The position numbers and the translations under genes were made by a program. The notes under the pieces were generated by a model. That model was not told the origin of the DNA. It did not search any database and saw nothing but the letters and a program-made list of their open reading frames with translations. A stretch of DNA of 64,000 bases from Chrysaora quinquecirrha (lineage: Eukaryota; Cnidaria; Scyphozoa; Semaeostomeae; Pelagiidae), in assembly GCA_014526335.1 (NCBI GenBank), contig JACTAT010000194.1, positions 1 through 64,000 of the forward strand, written 5' to 3'. Positions 24,401-39,178 of this stretch are shown here, one piece after another. The first letter of the stretch is position 1. Every line of letters starts with the position of its first letter.

Positions 24401-27400
24401 TATTTTCCACGAATGGTTTACCACAGTTGATGAGATTCGAAGCCAAGACTGAGGGGATGACAGCCTTGGGCCGAGAGTCAATTCCCTCCTTGAGAATCTC
24501 TTCGTAAATTTGCAATAAATCTTATTGATCCTTGAAAATCATTCTTTTTCAAAAGAAAATCTCGTACGCATTATTGAGGAATGAAATGCCTTGGGCTATA
24601 TAACTTGGAGATTTTGCTGGAAATTTCATTCAACGGGATCCCAGTCAAGGTTCAAGTCATAAAATTGCACAATATAATATTCACGCTTGTTGAGAAATCT
24701 ATCTTATAGTGTTTCCAAGCAAGAAGAGCAATCCAATTAGGATAAGCATCCAGTAAAAGTAAAGTCATCATAAGATGAAGTACCGTGCCGCGGTTACAAT
24801 TTAGTTTTATAGGATAAAATATTTTGATATTTACTTGTGGTCTGCGTTTTAAACATGTTCCATTGTAACAAGCACTGTTTCCATGTTTTCCACAAAGCGT
24901 TCCATCAACAACGGACTTCGCAAGTTCTACAAACATCCTGAATCCCTTTGCCATACAGTACAGACGACATTCATTCAACCCATCTAAAACAAATGTTTGA
25001 AAACTGCATTAACGTTTTTAACTGAATATATCCAGGGCAGTTAGTTCACGCCTCACTTTTGAGACTCGTTTATCACGTTTGTTTTTTTGTTGTGTCCAGT
25101 TGAAACTCCTCAGATTCTTCTGATAATTCTTTTGAACTGAGTCAGACGAGATATAAACTACTGTCCTATTTCTGAAAAAGCCACTTTGCTTACTCAAGCT
25201 AAGTGCTACGAAGAATAGTATAAATAGGGGTGAATAATGTTTATTGAGGTATTAGGCCCAAGCCAAACGATCAATCGTTGATCCAAAATTTGAAATTTTT
25301 TTGTCAATAAAAATGTTTGGCCGTTTGGCCACGTCCAAAAAACATTGCTCGTCCTACAGTTTTTGCGTGCATCAAGCAAAAAATGTTTTTGAGCTTTTTC
25401 AAAAACATTACGCCACAAATTGTGCTTATTTTTGCTTGTCGAGCAATGTTTGATCGTTTGGTCGCCTTTCCCACTTTGCTTGTCAATCATTTCTTTAGTT
25501 TTACAAACTGCAAAAATGTGCAACATTTTACCACCCAGCAATATTTCTTAGCAACAAGGCGTTCGTGCTTGTGCATTAGCAATAACATCGTTGTTGGACA
25601 GGAATGTTTTTGATCGTGGCCGAACGGTCAAACATTCGTTGTAAAGCAAATTTGAAATGTTGGACCAACAATGTTTGATCGTTTGGCCAAGGCCTTAGGT
25701 ATGAACTTGTCAGGGCAAAAACGAACATTTTGCGACTCTGAACGGGCAACGTGTAACTGTGTCCAGGCCATGAGAATCTCGGTTCAGCACTTTACCAAGA
25801 GGCCATAGCAACAACAGAAACTTTATTTTTAATTAGGCATAGAAATTTCATTTTGGTCAAAATATTTGGACGATACCTCTTCTGCGAGAAATATGGCCTA
25901 TTCAAGTCATTTCCTGCTTCACTTAGGCCTACTACAAACGTCGTGGCAGCGGCGTGCCGTGCCAGGATTTTTCACTCTGGTACGGCACTGGCACGACGTC
26001 TGAAGAGATTATAGATTTGTATGCCGTGCTAAAACCTGGCACGGCGACTTTGCCGCGCCAGAGTTTGCAAGCACGGCTTTGGCACGGCGTTGAAACAAAC
26101 GCTGTGCTGTTGCCGTGCCAGATCTCACCTGGTCAACTATTTAACTCTACAAATCTGCAAAATTGCATTGATAATTTGCCATTTCATAACTTGAAGCATT
26201 AGAACGGAGCAGGAAGCACTGGCACGACGTCTACATTAATAAAAGTGCTAATTTCGTGCTGGTGTCGTGCCAGAAAAAGGCCAGCACGGCACGGCGCTGG
26301 CACGACGTTTGTAGTAGGCCTTACCCAATGTTTAACCTTTACCCCTAAACAATTTTTGTGAAAAGCAACAACGTCGCTAGAAAAAAACATTGGAACGGGG
26401 ATGAATGGGGGTCCGTCAAAATCACAAACTATTTAGGCTCTTTCAAAAATATTTGTCCAAGATTATTATACAGTCGTAAAACGCCTTTCCTTGGAATTGT
26501 TTTCACAATTTGGTTACAGGAGAAAAACGAAAAAGGCTTAGTTCAGGGGATGTGGGTTTTAGTGCACGTTTTTCGAATACAGAAACAGGCATTACCTCTA
26601 ATATATGGCATCCATGTATACTTCTGTCCAAGGTAGTCTTTCTTATCAAATTTAGAACACTGTTCTTTTCTTGCATCGTATTTTTGGTCTTCAAATGACT
26701 TGACAGATACACAGGGCTAATATGAGAGAGAAATGCATAATATAAATAAATGCAAGAATCTCAATACTTTAATTTTAAGCTGACCGATTCTTCTATTGAA
26801 GAGTATTTTTAGCTTATTTCCTGGAGAAGAACAGATAGAGAGCGAGAAGAACAACGCGAGATACAAAGTTCATTATACTTCTCATTATAGTAGCTAATAT
26901 TTTGAGTTGCATGCAGCTCTTTATGGGCTCTTTATCGAGATTAAGTAAATTAAGATAAAGTTTGAGAGATAATTGTGAACATTGTGACATGCTAAAGGGA
27001 TACTTTGATTGGCGGGAAGGTATGGTGACCGAGTTACGCCAGGCAGCAATTTTGGGGAACTACAAAAAAATTAATCTCGCATTACATGTCTGTTCTTCTT
27101 GAAGTGCAAATGGTGTCAAAAGTAAATTTATACTTCATAGAAAGTTAACAAGAAAATGCAAAAAGTGCATATGATGGAAACTTTGGACAAGGTCCAGTTT
27201 TTGATGGGCTCTTGCTACCTGTAGCGTAATGTAAATGCTCGAGGCCAGTGGGAATTTGGTAAAATGGGACTCTTATGTATGGAAGGTGAAACAAATGGAG
27301 CACTACGAGGCTTGGAGTAAGTGGGGAAATTTGTCCTTTAGAAACTTGAAAAATGCACGTTAGGCCTTAGGAACCTTTTTAGTGTGGCCATAAAGCACAC

Positions 27401-30400
27401 AATACGACAAAATTTTTTGGGACCCTTCGTTCACGACTAATGGAGGCTAAACTGCGTTACGCGACTGCGTGTTACGTAAGGGATTTAGGGCTTGCGTAAA
27501 GTATGAATCTACATTTCGTGAAATAACGAACATTAAAGTGTTGATGGTATGAAACTTTCAGTTTGAATTACTAACAAAGAAATAAGTTTGGGTAAACTGG
27601 ATGAATGAGAAGAAAGCTAGCTAGAAGGCTGACAAGAGAGTGGCGAGCGGGATAGATAGTTTGTTGGATGGAATGGCCGTTCACAAATGTGTGCTGATGT
27701 GATATCATCCCAACTGTGATACGTTTGAGCACCTCAGAAAAGGTGTAAGTCGTACAAGCGATGAATACAAGACTTTAGAACACAAGCGATACCAGTCTTA
27801 TTGCATGCATTTGCTCAAAAATCAGCCAACGGTGAGGGCGGATACGGACATGTGCTTCTCACACAAGAAGCCCTGACTGAACTCTCGTAATGTTACACGT
27901 CACAGATAAACTCTGTAAGAGCGAAGGGTGCTTGCATATGCTTGCATTGAGGAATATGATGGCTGCTGAATTTACCAACGTAAGACATAGACCCAGGAAA
28001 AGTTTTTTCAAAGCGAAATAGAACGTCTTTTAGTTCTCTAAACTAAAGTGTGAGGAGACAAATGGAAAAGGAAGAAAAAAAGAACACCTGACACATGGAG
28101 CTAAGTTTGCTGTCGATGTCAACTGGGAATTGATGAAGAGACAAATTGACTCCTCGCACGCTGAGTGACCTTGTACGTTCTTTTCCACGCAGGTCAAACT
28201 AAGAGTCTCAAATGCTAAGCTGAGATCATAATTAAGCTTTAACCATAAGATATCAATCAATTTTTTGCATTTTATTCTTTGTGGATTCTTCCCACTAATT
28301 GGATACCATAATTAATAGCTTACTGGAATTTCATTTTACAAGAATCGACGGGGTCAAGACTGAAGATCTGGCGTGATTTGAATTCTCCGTCGGTTAATCC
28401 AAAAGTTGAAACGAATATACAAAACGGAGGCTGTGAATTTATCTATACAACTACAAAAATCAGATTCTTCCGAGTAACAGCAGAAAGTGTCATCGTTAGA
28501 AATGCTGTTTATGGCAAAGAAACATGCCACAGCCGAGCAATGCAATGCAAAGTACGACCCCACAGAGAGGTCATTCTGGATACAATACACTCTTTTTTTA
28601 TAAGAACCAGGAAATTTTTATTGAAGCTGGCTGTTCTTAAGTTTTTGCCTTTTTTTGAGCCTGAAATGTTCTTAATCTGTTCTTAATTCTTTGGTTATTG
28701 AGACATCTAGATTTTGTGAGTGAATGTCTATAGTGGTACTAGGGTTGTGTAAAAATGGAGCATGCTTGTCCAGTTCACTGCTTGCTTGCTTTTTACGTTG
28801 TCTAACTGTCGTACTTTCATATTTAGCTTATATTCTCCGGCTTATGAAAAGGCCCAGCCTCAGCTTGTTCTTATTTTGTTCTTAAAATCTGGGCAAAATC
28901 CAGGCTCGTGTTCTTCTAAAATTGTTCTTATAAAAAAAGAGTGTAGGGCTATCTACTCCTATCAACAAAGAGGAGAGACAAAACAATATGGAGAGAGTTG
29001 CATGGAAGAACTTCAGCCTTGTAGTTGTGCAAATAATCTGTAATTGCCTGACTAGATGGTCAAATGACCTGTGTTACATATGCATCATAGTCATTGAAAA
29101 GTATTATTCAAACTTTGATGGATGTGACATTCTAACAATATCACGCCCCTAATTTAAAGTATCTAGGACTTTTCTTAAGCTACCCTTATTTGCCCTGCCC
29201 TAGACTTCCTGAAAATAACAGCCCTGAAAGTATCTCGGAGATTTTATAGACAAGCTTGGTCACACCTGGGCCTGATACTCGACACGCCGGGAGTAGGACC
29301 ATTAAGACCAAAGCACGAGCGCTGCGAAGAGCGATCAAGCAAAACTGCATTACATGACGTAGCCTACAGTAGCAAAGCAAATCATAGCATAAAAGTGAAA
29401 CATAACACTAGATATAGTATAATGGAAAGTGTAGCAAGGCTGAATTTAGCGGAGTACAGTGTGCTTGATGTTAATGTGGCAAAGAGGAATGATGTAGTGT
29501 ATTGGCACAGTATAGTGTATCAAGGCAGTCGTGTGTACATGTTGTTTTCAGGGTTTGGCCTTATAATGGTAAACAAAAAATGAGAAATAATACTGGGAGA
29601 GAGTAACTTCAATCAAAGGAGTGATCTATCTCCTTTCGATGTATAACGAATGTCCAAACATACAGCTTGTTGCTGATGACCAACAATCTAGTTACAGTTT
29701 TTGTTATTTTCCACAAAATGTTTTCATATATTTGCTTCTGTAGAATTTAAGATTTGAGTAGAATTCAGCACAGAATGGAGAGTTAGATTCTGTGTATTCA
29801 GTAACCATGAAAAATACAAATTTCATTCCACTTAAGGCAAACCCCAAGTATCTTCATTATAGTTAGAGGAATCCAGACGGACATTTCGGGGTTTTAAGAT
29901 TAGTATGTCCCAAATGCCATGGGCACCTAACAGCAAAACAGTTGTTGCTAACATCAACGATTGTTGGAAGTTGGGCAATTTGCTTTTGACAATTCATTGC
30001 CTTGTCAATTATTTCATTTTGCTTTCCCACAGTAATGTTTCTAGTAGACTTTCGATATGTTATTTACAAGTATATTCCTCGTTTTTGAGAGACTCAACTC
30101 TATTGAATTGCGTCCATTAGAAAGTCGCATCAAAATTCAAATTTGCGTTCTCTCTCAGTGCAATATTGTATAACAGAGCATCGCATGGCAAAGCATCAGG
30201 AAAGTAATATCAAATGACAAAAAAGTACCACTCACACTTGTATTACATGATTGAAATTCTTTTCCAAAACCAGGACAATTTCCCTGCTGATGCCCCTGAC
30301 CTTTGTAAAGACTCAATGTCATCGACAGTTTCGACCTGAAAGAGAAGATATCATTCTTTAAACAAGTATAAATTCGACAGGCCTTGCAACATGCACCTTG

Positions 30401-33400
30401 CTTCTGCGCCCAGCTAATTCTATCGGCAGCTCTAGTTGGTTACTGTATTCAATGTGGAAGCAAAGACAAGGTGCCATGAAAAAGGCACGTTATTTGTCAC
30501 ACTGTTATGGCTAGGGGGGTAGGGGGGATGTAAGGATTAAAACATGGCTAAAATTCGTCTACGTTTAAATATATTCGGATTATCAAGGCTGTTTCTGACA
30601 CCGTATTAGACATGATAGTCACCACTTATCATGACAAGCCTTTGATATTTAGTAGGGCAACCTTTCGAGAGAGATACGTCTCCCATCATCGGGCAATGAG
30701 AAATATGGCTTCTTTCCTATTTATTGCAAAGGTCGGATCGAAAGGTGCTAAATTAACCGGACCTGCGAAGAAACTCGGAATTTGTTGGCGCTCAATTTCT
30801 AAAATTTGTGGCGCCAAAATTGCGTTCAGTGCAACTTTCGATGTTATTCAACCAGATTTACGTTTGTTTTGTATTGGACATTTTTATCAAACGCCTTTGA
30901 TCATAAACATCTCAGCACATCTCTGCCTTATCCCCTGGGTGAAAAGGGGGTATATCTGAGGGGTCAGATAAAAAATGAATGGTCATTTAAAACAAAAGGA
31001 AAAAAAACATTACACGAAGTCATACTTTCATCAAAGTATTTTAATTTCGCTAATATTGGTCAAAATTGTATATATCCTCGAATCTTTGCATCATCGAGTC
31101 TTCAGTTATATCATTTCTGACAACTGTACTGTAAGAGCTACTATTGCCGACCTTCCTTAAGGCTTTGCCAACAGCTATTCCATCGCTAGTTGAAGCTCAG
31201 TTTGGAGGTTTTAAGCTGCCTCAACTCATCAGTTATATCATTTCTGACAACTGTCAATAGCCTTCTGTATTGCCATGCTCAGAACATCAAACAATGTCGA
31301 AAGTTTTGGTAACTGGCTGTAACTAGTATCAAAGTACCAAGTTAAAATTTTTTGACGTTTGGGAATTGTAGAGAGGCGTTCTGGACTTCGGGAAGAGATC
31401 AACAAAATTTGAAAGAGATATCCCACCAAGGAACGGAAAACAGTTCAGGGGTAATCTAAGATGTATTTTAAGGTAGCTACTTCTTTTATCATGATCAAAT
31501 TTCATGATTCCTTCTCACCGATAAAAAGCGACTAAATAGCGATTCTAAAGCCAGAACCAGGCAAAATCCTAAGCACCACAGGGAAATAGCTCAGAAACTG
31601 CAGTGACAGAAGGGTGTAGTAGGGACTTCAAAGTCGCCTGGAACCACCAAGGTGTTTCTCAATTAGCCTGTACTTTGAAAGAAGCTCTGGACATGACTGA
31701 TCAACTACTTCAAGATTCGATGTTTGTTTGCGGAACTTATTCGTCGACGGTAGTGGTAGTGACCGTTTTTAAACAACATGTTGCGCGAAACTTGTTGCAA
31801 AGTAATGGACTGTACAGCTTAATTCATAATACCTGAACCCGAAGTCAGCTTTGTAAGTCAAGTCTAGCAGTACTCTTTGAGAGCTTATTCATTGGTGACG
31901 ACTTGAGCACATTCGCCCCGAAGTTATTTTAGGAGCATTTAAGCAGCAAAGAAGCAAAGGAAAGACGTGGGAACGAGGGTCAACTTGCTGATGAAAGTTG
32001 CGATAAATGGAAGAAAATCGACAACGTAAAGTCCTCCCAACTTTTAAAAACCTTTCGAGAAAATGACTCTCTGGTTTCTCTGTGGAGCTCTCGGTTACTG
32101 CTAACTTAGAGTGGACTTTCGGTGTTTCCTGTTGCGATCGCGATTCTATCTTAAATCCTTTTTTGACACACGGCCAAAGGGACTAGCACTACAGCAGTCA
32201 AGACAGAAAATGATTTCAAGGAAATCATTCAATTAATCAAGCACTCACTCTGTCATTAACCAAATTAGGATATGAAATTAAAATGTCATAGAAGCCCTAT
32301 CACTCATTAACAACAATATAAAGGAAAGATAAGAATAGCGTGAATTTTTGCAGCTTAGCTTTGCTTTGTACAGAATTATATTTAGCACAAAAAAGCACTG
32401 GGACACATCACAACGAAGTGGCAGTGCACTATGAAGAAATAATTAGGACTAATGAAAGAGGAAAATAGTTATAAAAAAGACAAAAAATTAGAGCTAAGGG
32501 ATAACCAAATTTAATAAAAACACAGCTAAATTCTCAGTAGTCATTAGGCTAAATGCTTCTCTTAGAAGGGGTTATTTATTTTGTTTATTTTATTGATAAA
32601 AACTCTGCATGATGATATTAAATAAATGATAAGGATTACATAATTAGGAAATCTTCATGACAATATAAACAATAAGGGGTTGTGGTTTCGGTAATGCCTT
32701 AATTTGAATTTATCCTCGAGAAAGTGGCATGGCGGCCTAAAACTGCCCAATCGAGCTTCAACTAGCGATAGAATAGGGGTAGAATAGCTGTTAGCAAAGA
32801 CTTTATGATTATAAGGTGGAAAGAAGTAGTATCGTTAGTATCGGCGGTATTTGCAAAAGTAGTAGCAGCAGTAGTAATAGTAGTAGTAGAAGCATTAGCA
32901 GCAGTAGTAGCAGTGGCAATAAGATTAGCTTCATCAGCGTAGCACAATAGTAGTAGTGGCAATAAGAGTAACATTAGCAGCAGCAGCAGCAGTCGTAGCA
33001 ATGGCAAAAAGTAACATTGGCAGCAGCAGCAGCAGTAGTAGTAGTGGCGATAAGAGTAGCATTCGCAGCAGCAGCGGTAGTAGAAATGGCAATAAGAGTA
33101 ACATTGGCAGCAGCAGGAGCAGTGGCAATAAGATTTACTTCATCAGCGATAGCAAAAGAAGTAGTAGTAGCAATGGCATAATAAGATTAACTTGACAAGC
33201 AGTAGCAAAAACAGTAGCAGTGACAATAAGAGTAACATGAGAAGCAGCAGTAGTATTAGCAGTAGTCAAAAATCTTAGTAGTAGCGGTGGCAACAAAGGT
33301 AGCAGTAGTAGCAGTAGAAACAGCAGTAGCAGTAGCAGCAGCAGTACCACAAGAAGTACCACCAGCAGGTGATAGAAGCAGCAGCACAGCAGCAGAAGTC

Positions 33401-36400
33401 ACGGAAGTAACGGTAGCCACAACAGTACCAGTGACAGTGCTTGCAGCATGGCCGACAGAGCAGCATCAGCAGCATTAACAAAAGCAGTAGCAGTAGCTCT
33501 GACAGAAAATAGTTGTAGTAAGAACAGCGACAGCATATTTACACATCAAAAGAAGTAGCAGCTATAAGTACTTACGTTTGACACCGCCGTGTTCTTTCTT
33601 GAACACCTCCATCACAACTCCGAGAACATGCCGACCAGCTTCCCCACTCACCCCACTTATCCACTTGATAATTGTTGTAACCATAGAGACCGGGGGCTGC
33701 GACTGGCAAGGGAGCATAATTTTGTGAAAATCCAGGGAAACGTGAGTGCAGAGGATATCCGGTCTTGTATGCTCGAAAACCAGATCCGTAAAGAGGATTT
33801 TGTAGTCCGGGTCTTGTCTGTGGATATCCGCTTCCAATTTGTCTGAGGTAACTTCCATAGCCTAAAGATCGATCAAAGTTCCCGTTGTATCCGTTGAGTC
33901 TGTTGTTTACACCGAGTCCGTTTTGGTTTATCCGGTTTCCATACGGTTGTTTGTTGAAAGAATTTGGCTGGTAAGGAAGGGCTCTTGAACCTAGATTACC
34001 GAATCTCGAACCATATCGGTATTGTCGATCAACAGGACTGTAAACATTGTTGCGTCTTAGCTGATTTCCATTTCGTTTCTAGAAAATAAAATGAAAAATT
34101 TATTGAGCGAATTCGTAGTAAAAGATGTTATAAATAAATAATAAAATAAACCCAATTTAAAAATGGGATATTGTCAGGTCCATGATTTTTTCCAGGAAGC
34201 AATTTAGTAAATTGAATTTACCCTATGTGAAAATTGCTACACAATGTTGCTACAGAGTACAAAATGTTTGATGAAAAAAAGTTGTTTAATGGTATGTTCA
34301 GCTTATTTGGCAACTCAACAAACACTGCACATTTGTCCGATATACACATGCGCATGTTAATAATTTGCGGCATCTTTATAGGCCCTGGCCAAACGATCAA
34401 ACATTGTTGGTCCAACATTTGAAATTTGCTTATCGAGCAAAATGTTTGACCGTTTGGCCACGTCCAAAAACAATGCTCGTCCAACATTCTTTCCGTGAGC
34501 CAAGCAAAAAATGTTTTTGAACTTTTTCAAAAACATCACGCAACAGATTCTGCTACTTTTTGCTCAAGCAATGTTTGACCGTTTGGCCGCCTTTCCAACA
34601 ATGTTTGTCAAACATTTCTTTTGTGTTTGACAAACTGCAACAACTTGCACCATTTCACCACCTATAGCAACATTTCTTAGCAACACGGCATTCGTGCTTG
34701 CGCATTAGCAATAACTTCATTGTTAAAAAAGTGTTACAGCAATGTTTTTAAACATGGTCAAACGGTCAATCACATTGTTGTAAAGCAAATTTGATTCGTG
34801 GACCAACAATGTTTGCTTGTTTGGCCAGGGCCTAAATCAAATTTCCAATTAATTTCGCGCCAAAATAACTGCATGAAAAAGAGGTTGCAAGTGTTCAGCA
34901 ACTCAACACTGAATACACGCTTTTTTTATAAGGAACCACTTTATAAGGAACCTACATGTAGAAGGCCCGAAAATTTAAAGAACTTATACTACTAAAAAGA
35001 AAATCATTAAGGAACTTTTGAATGTTGAATACTTTTATCACTGCAAATAATCAAGAATTAGAAAGCCGGTTCCATACATTTGCAGTCGAAATCACATAAA
35101 TTGTACGTTAAGCATGTATCCAATGTTTCTTCGAGTAGTCTCGAGCTTTTCTCACATGCAAATGTCTCTCTTTTATTGTTAAGACCACTGTATGTGCAGT
35201 TAAAATTAAGGAACTATTAAGGAACTTTTTCAACTACAATTGCCTCAAAAGAGGTCCAAAAATAAGAACTTTAAGAACTAGGCCTTGAGGTAGGTTCCTT
35301 ATAAAAAAAGCGTGTATAGCGTAAAATTTTTAAAGGCATGTTCATTGAAATGTTCAGTTTGTTTGCCCAGCGCATTAGCTAATGGAAAACGAGAGATGGT
35401 AAAGAAAAATGTTCTATAGAAATCGTAGATGATGGAGACATGGCTGTAGATTAAATGAAAAAGTACTGAAAAGCGGTCATAACTGTGAAGCTAAAGCTTA
35501 GTCTGGTTCTTGTAGTTTATTGGGCAGATTTCAAGCGCGAGTGCAAATTCAAAAAGCAAAATCAAAGAAATCTTCTTTGTCTGTCTTTCTAGCCCCGAAA
35601 GGAGCCAAACAGTTAAAGCGAAGATATTAAAAACTAAGACAAAAATAAATTCGAGATTCCAGAACAGAAGATTAGGATTGATACAAATCAACCTTTAAGT
35701 CAAAATATTTTACATTGCATTGTTTGTTACATTCTGATCAAACTAATTAAATTCAAGTCTAAAGAACTCTAATCCCTTCTTAATTCCGTCGTACCCATAG
35801 TGATATCGGCAGGGGTCTCTAAGTCGGAACACCAATCAATATTAGATACATTTGACAAATTAAGACGGCCGTGGGGCACATGATTAGACTTTGGTTGGGG
35901 TACCTGTCACTTAAGCTTCATTAAAAATTTGTTTCTTATTCCAATTTTGTTCGGAAATGCTTCTTAAAAAAGTAGCTATTCCCCACTTTATGCATATTTT
36001 GCAAAATGGTATGCTCGGCTTTGCACCAATTTAAGGAAGTGTAAGTAAATATGAATTTTCAGTAATAAATTGAAAACGGTACCCTTCATTAACCTAATAC
36101 CGACAATTAGGATCGTTTCTCATACCCGATTTCTAAAGTTTTCCACGTATACTTACACGCTATTTTATGACAAACCGTTTTATAAGAAACCTACATGTAG
36201 CAGCCTGAAAAATTTAAAGAAGCTATACCACTTATAAAGATAAAATCGCAAAGGAACTTTTCAATTTTGAATATAAGTGCAGAAAATCAAGAATTGGGAA
36301 GCATTTGCAAGTCAAACTTCACATAAATTGTCTGTTACGCATGTATCAAATGTTTTCTTGAGCAGTTTCCAGCTTTGCTCGCAGACGTGTCTCCTTATAA

Positions 36401-38507
36401 TAGTCATCACTAAAATATGCAGTTAACTTTAAGGAACTTTTGGTACTACCATTTAATCAAAAGAGGTCCAAAAATAAGGAACTTTAGGAACTAGGCCTTG
36501 AGCTAGGTTCTTTATAAAATAAAAAGTGCGTATTTCCTCCCAGTTTTGGTACATTAGCTCGACCAGCAAAAACAGCTACAAAACGCTAGCCTGTTTTTTC
36601 ATCACAAACCAGGTCATAGACGTAACATTTGTGGCCATCTTGATAAAGCATTCATGTTACAAAAGAATGTAACTGATTGATATTACATAAAAATATGATG
36701 ACCCTGAATGATCTTGGTGTGCTGTGAAGAATATAAGCTTATCTTTAAACCAATCCTTTATATAAGATTAGTGATTTGTGTGTGGCAAACAACTACATCA
36801 TGGCTTCATAAACAGCGTTCCTATCGGTGGAGTAGCCAAGGACTTTCAATGGTGGGCAAGGCTCGAAATTCTCCGTTGAAAGGGTGTGTCGCTGTCTATT
36901 ATAGAACAATGTTGTAATACCTATCGGGCAAATAGGTAACTAAGATAAACGGTGCAACAGAGAACTTAATACCTTGATACATGTCTAGATATGTCTCGTA
37001 ACAACGAATCTGCAGAAACAACGCGTCTCAAAAGTGTCTCACCAAACAATAAAGTTTTCCACAGGAGTATAGAAAGTAGCCATCGGCCTGAATTCGTGTA
37101 GTGCAAACAGGCCCTAGACACGTGTTTTGAGCGTAAATCTCTTTGCGCAGCGGAAAAGAGTAAGAATGTGTCCAAAAACGTGCACTGCCTACGTACGTGC
37201 ACATAATACAGGCATTTCGTGTGTTGCAACAAAGAATTTTTCTACAGTGCTACGGGTGACTTATTACGTGCATTCCATCAAAGAACCGCGTGTCTCACGT
37301 GTGTAACGCCCGACGGCAAGTCTTTCTAGAGTGGCATGTCAATTATGTATCGCAATGCACGCGCTACGCAGGGTATTGCATTACGTGTATCCCACATGAA
37401 CATGCGCTAGAACAGTGTCTCACGCGTGTCCGCCACACCATAAATCTTTGTGGAACGGTATTAGATAGAGACGTACATTTCTTAACACGTGCAGTACAAA
37501 GGTACATTTCGGGAATCCGGTCAACGCTTGTTTCAAGTAACGATTAAGTCCTTCTGGAGTTGAAAATAAGTACCGATGGTCTGGACAAACGTTCAGTCGG
37601 TTCAGTAGGAGCATGAAATAAATGTCATGCACGTCTCAGAACATCATCATCAGAACAGCAAAGTTTTTTAGAGAAGAACTGCACCTGCAGGTGCATAATC
37701 AGCACGCGGATTGTAGCTACATGTTTCAAAACACTAACGTGCAAAACAATAATGTGCAAAATACCAAGGACCAAAACATATGCAGGAATTGTGTCTTAAT
37801 TGTGTCTTATCTAAAAAGATTCGATTCTCGATAGCTTAAGTTCTGCTTTGATTCAGATGGAAAGATCTGGGATAGCGTGAACGATGGCTCTCAAATCCAT
37901 GAGTTGTTTATCACTTTGGATGGGAAATTAATTCACGAATCAGCGAACAAAATCTTAGAGGATTGATTAAAAATCACTGTGATATGAGCCTTGTAATCCT
38001 ATTTCAGAAATATTTCGATTTGGCTATGAATTCCAAAGAGAAAAAGATTGATTGGATTAGAAAAGGTCTGGATTTAGAAGAGAGACAAAAAATGTTTTGC
38101 TTCTAGCAAATGATGAAATTAATTTATCTTGAGGATGTTATAAAACAGGAAAGGTTGGAAGCAATGGGGGTTTTTTCTTGATATAATCAAATATATATTG
38201 AATGAGAAAAACTAACGTCAATCAATACGTGGTTTTGGGTTCGATTCCAGCCAAGGTCAAACTCATCGTAAAGATTGAGAAGAGTCGCCTCGGCTCCTGT
38301 CTGTGATTTCAGGCAAAAGACAGGCATGGTCACGGTCACATCTAGATGAAGGGATAGGGGTTGCCCTTCCAGGATTAGACTTGTGCTATTCAGCCCCCCC
38401 ACCTGTGCACGGCACAGAAACCCTATGCATTGCAAAGACTACAAGCGTATGTGTCTAATGAACTACCCTCCTACTTTACTAACTGGAAATAACTCGCTAA
38501 TAAACTG

Positions 38508-38586
<79 letters not shown>

Positions 38587-38599
38587 GACAGACTAACTA

Positions 38600-38659
<60 letters not shown>

Positions 38660-38744
38660 CAAGTAACCAAGTAACCAATTAACCAACTAACCAACCAACC
38701 AACCAACTAACCAACCAACCAACCAACTAACCAACTGACAGACC

Positions 38745-38831
<87 letters not shown>

Positions 38832-38840
38832 CAAGTAACC

Positions 38841-38914
<74 letters not shown>

Positions 38915-38923
38915 GTAACTAAG

Positions 38924-38966
<43 letters not shown>

Positions 38967-38972
38967 ACTAAT

Positions 38973-39013
<41 letters not shown>

Positions 39014-39018
39014 GACAG

Positions 39019-39071
<53 letters not shown>

Positions 39072-39137
39072 TTAACTAACTAACTAACTTAACTAACTAA
39101 CTAACTAATTAACTAACTAAGTAACTAAGTAACTAAT

Positions 39138-39178
<41 letters not shown>

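Larger units (their letters stand above)
12487..26595 (-). other. ADAMTSL introns 4-14
   Basis: Introns by coordinates: 12487-13479, 13660-15169, 15341-17032, 17201-18092, 18304-19589, 19729-21374, 21565-21793, 21961-22295, 22377-23574, 23903-24834, 24984-26595. They contain the mobile elements listed separately. Introns 7, 8, 11 and 14 show nothing I recognise apart from a short ATATATAT-rich patch at 17636-17672. Confidence 0.75.

Noticed and set aside
32762..33481. Long Leu-rich and Ser-rich open frames on both strands
   Set aside because: They are translations of the AGY microsatellite and have no start context, splice logic or domain.
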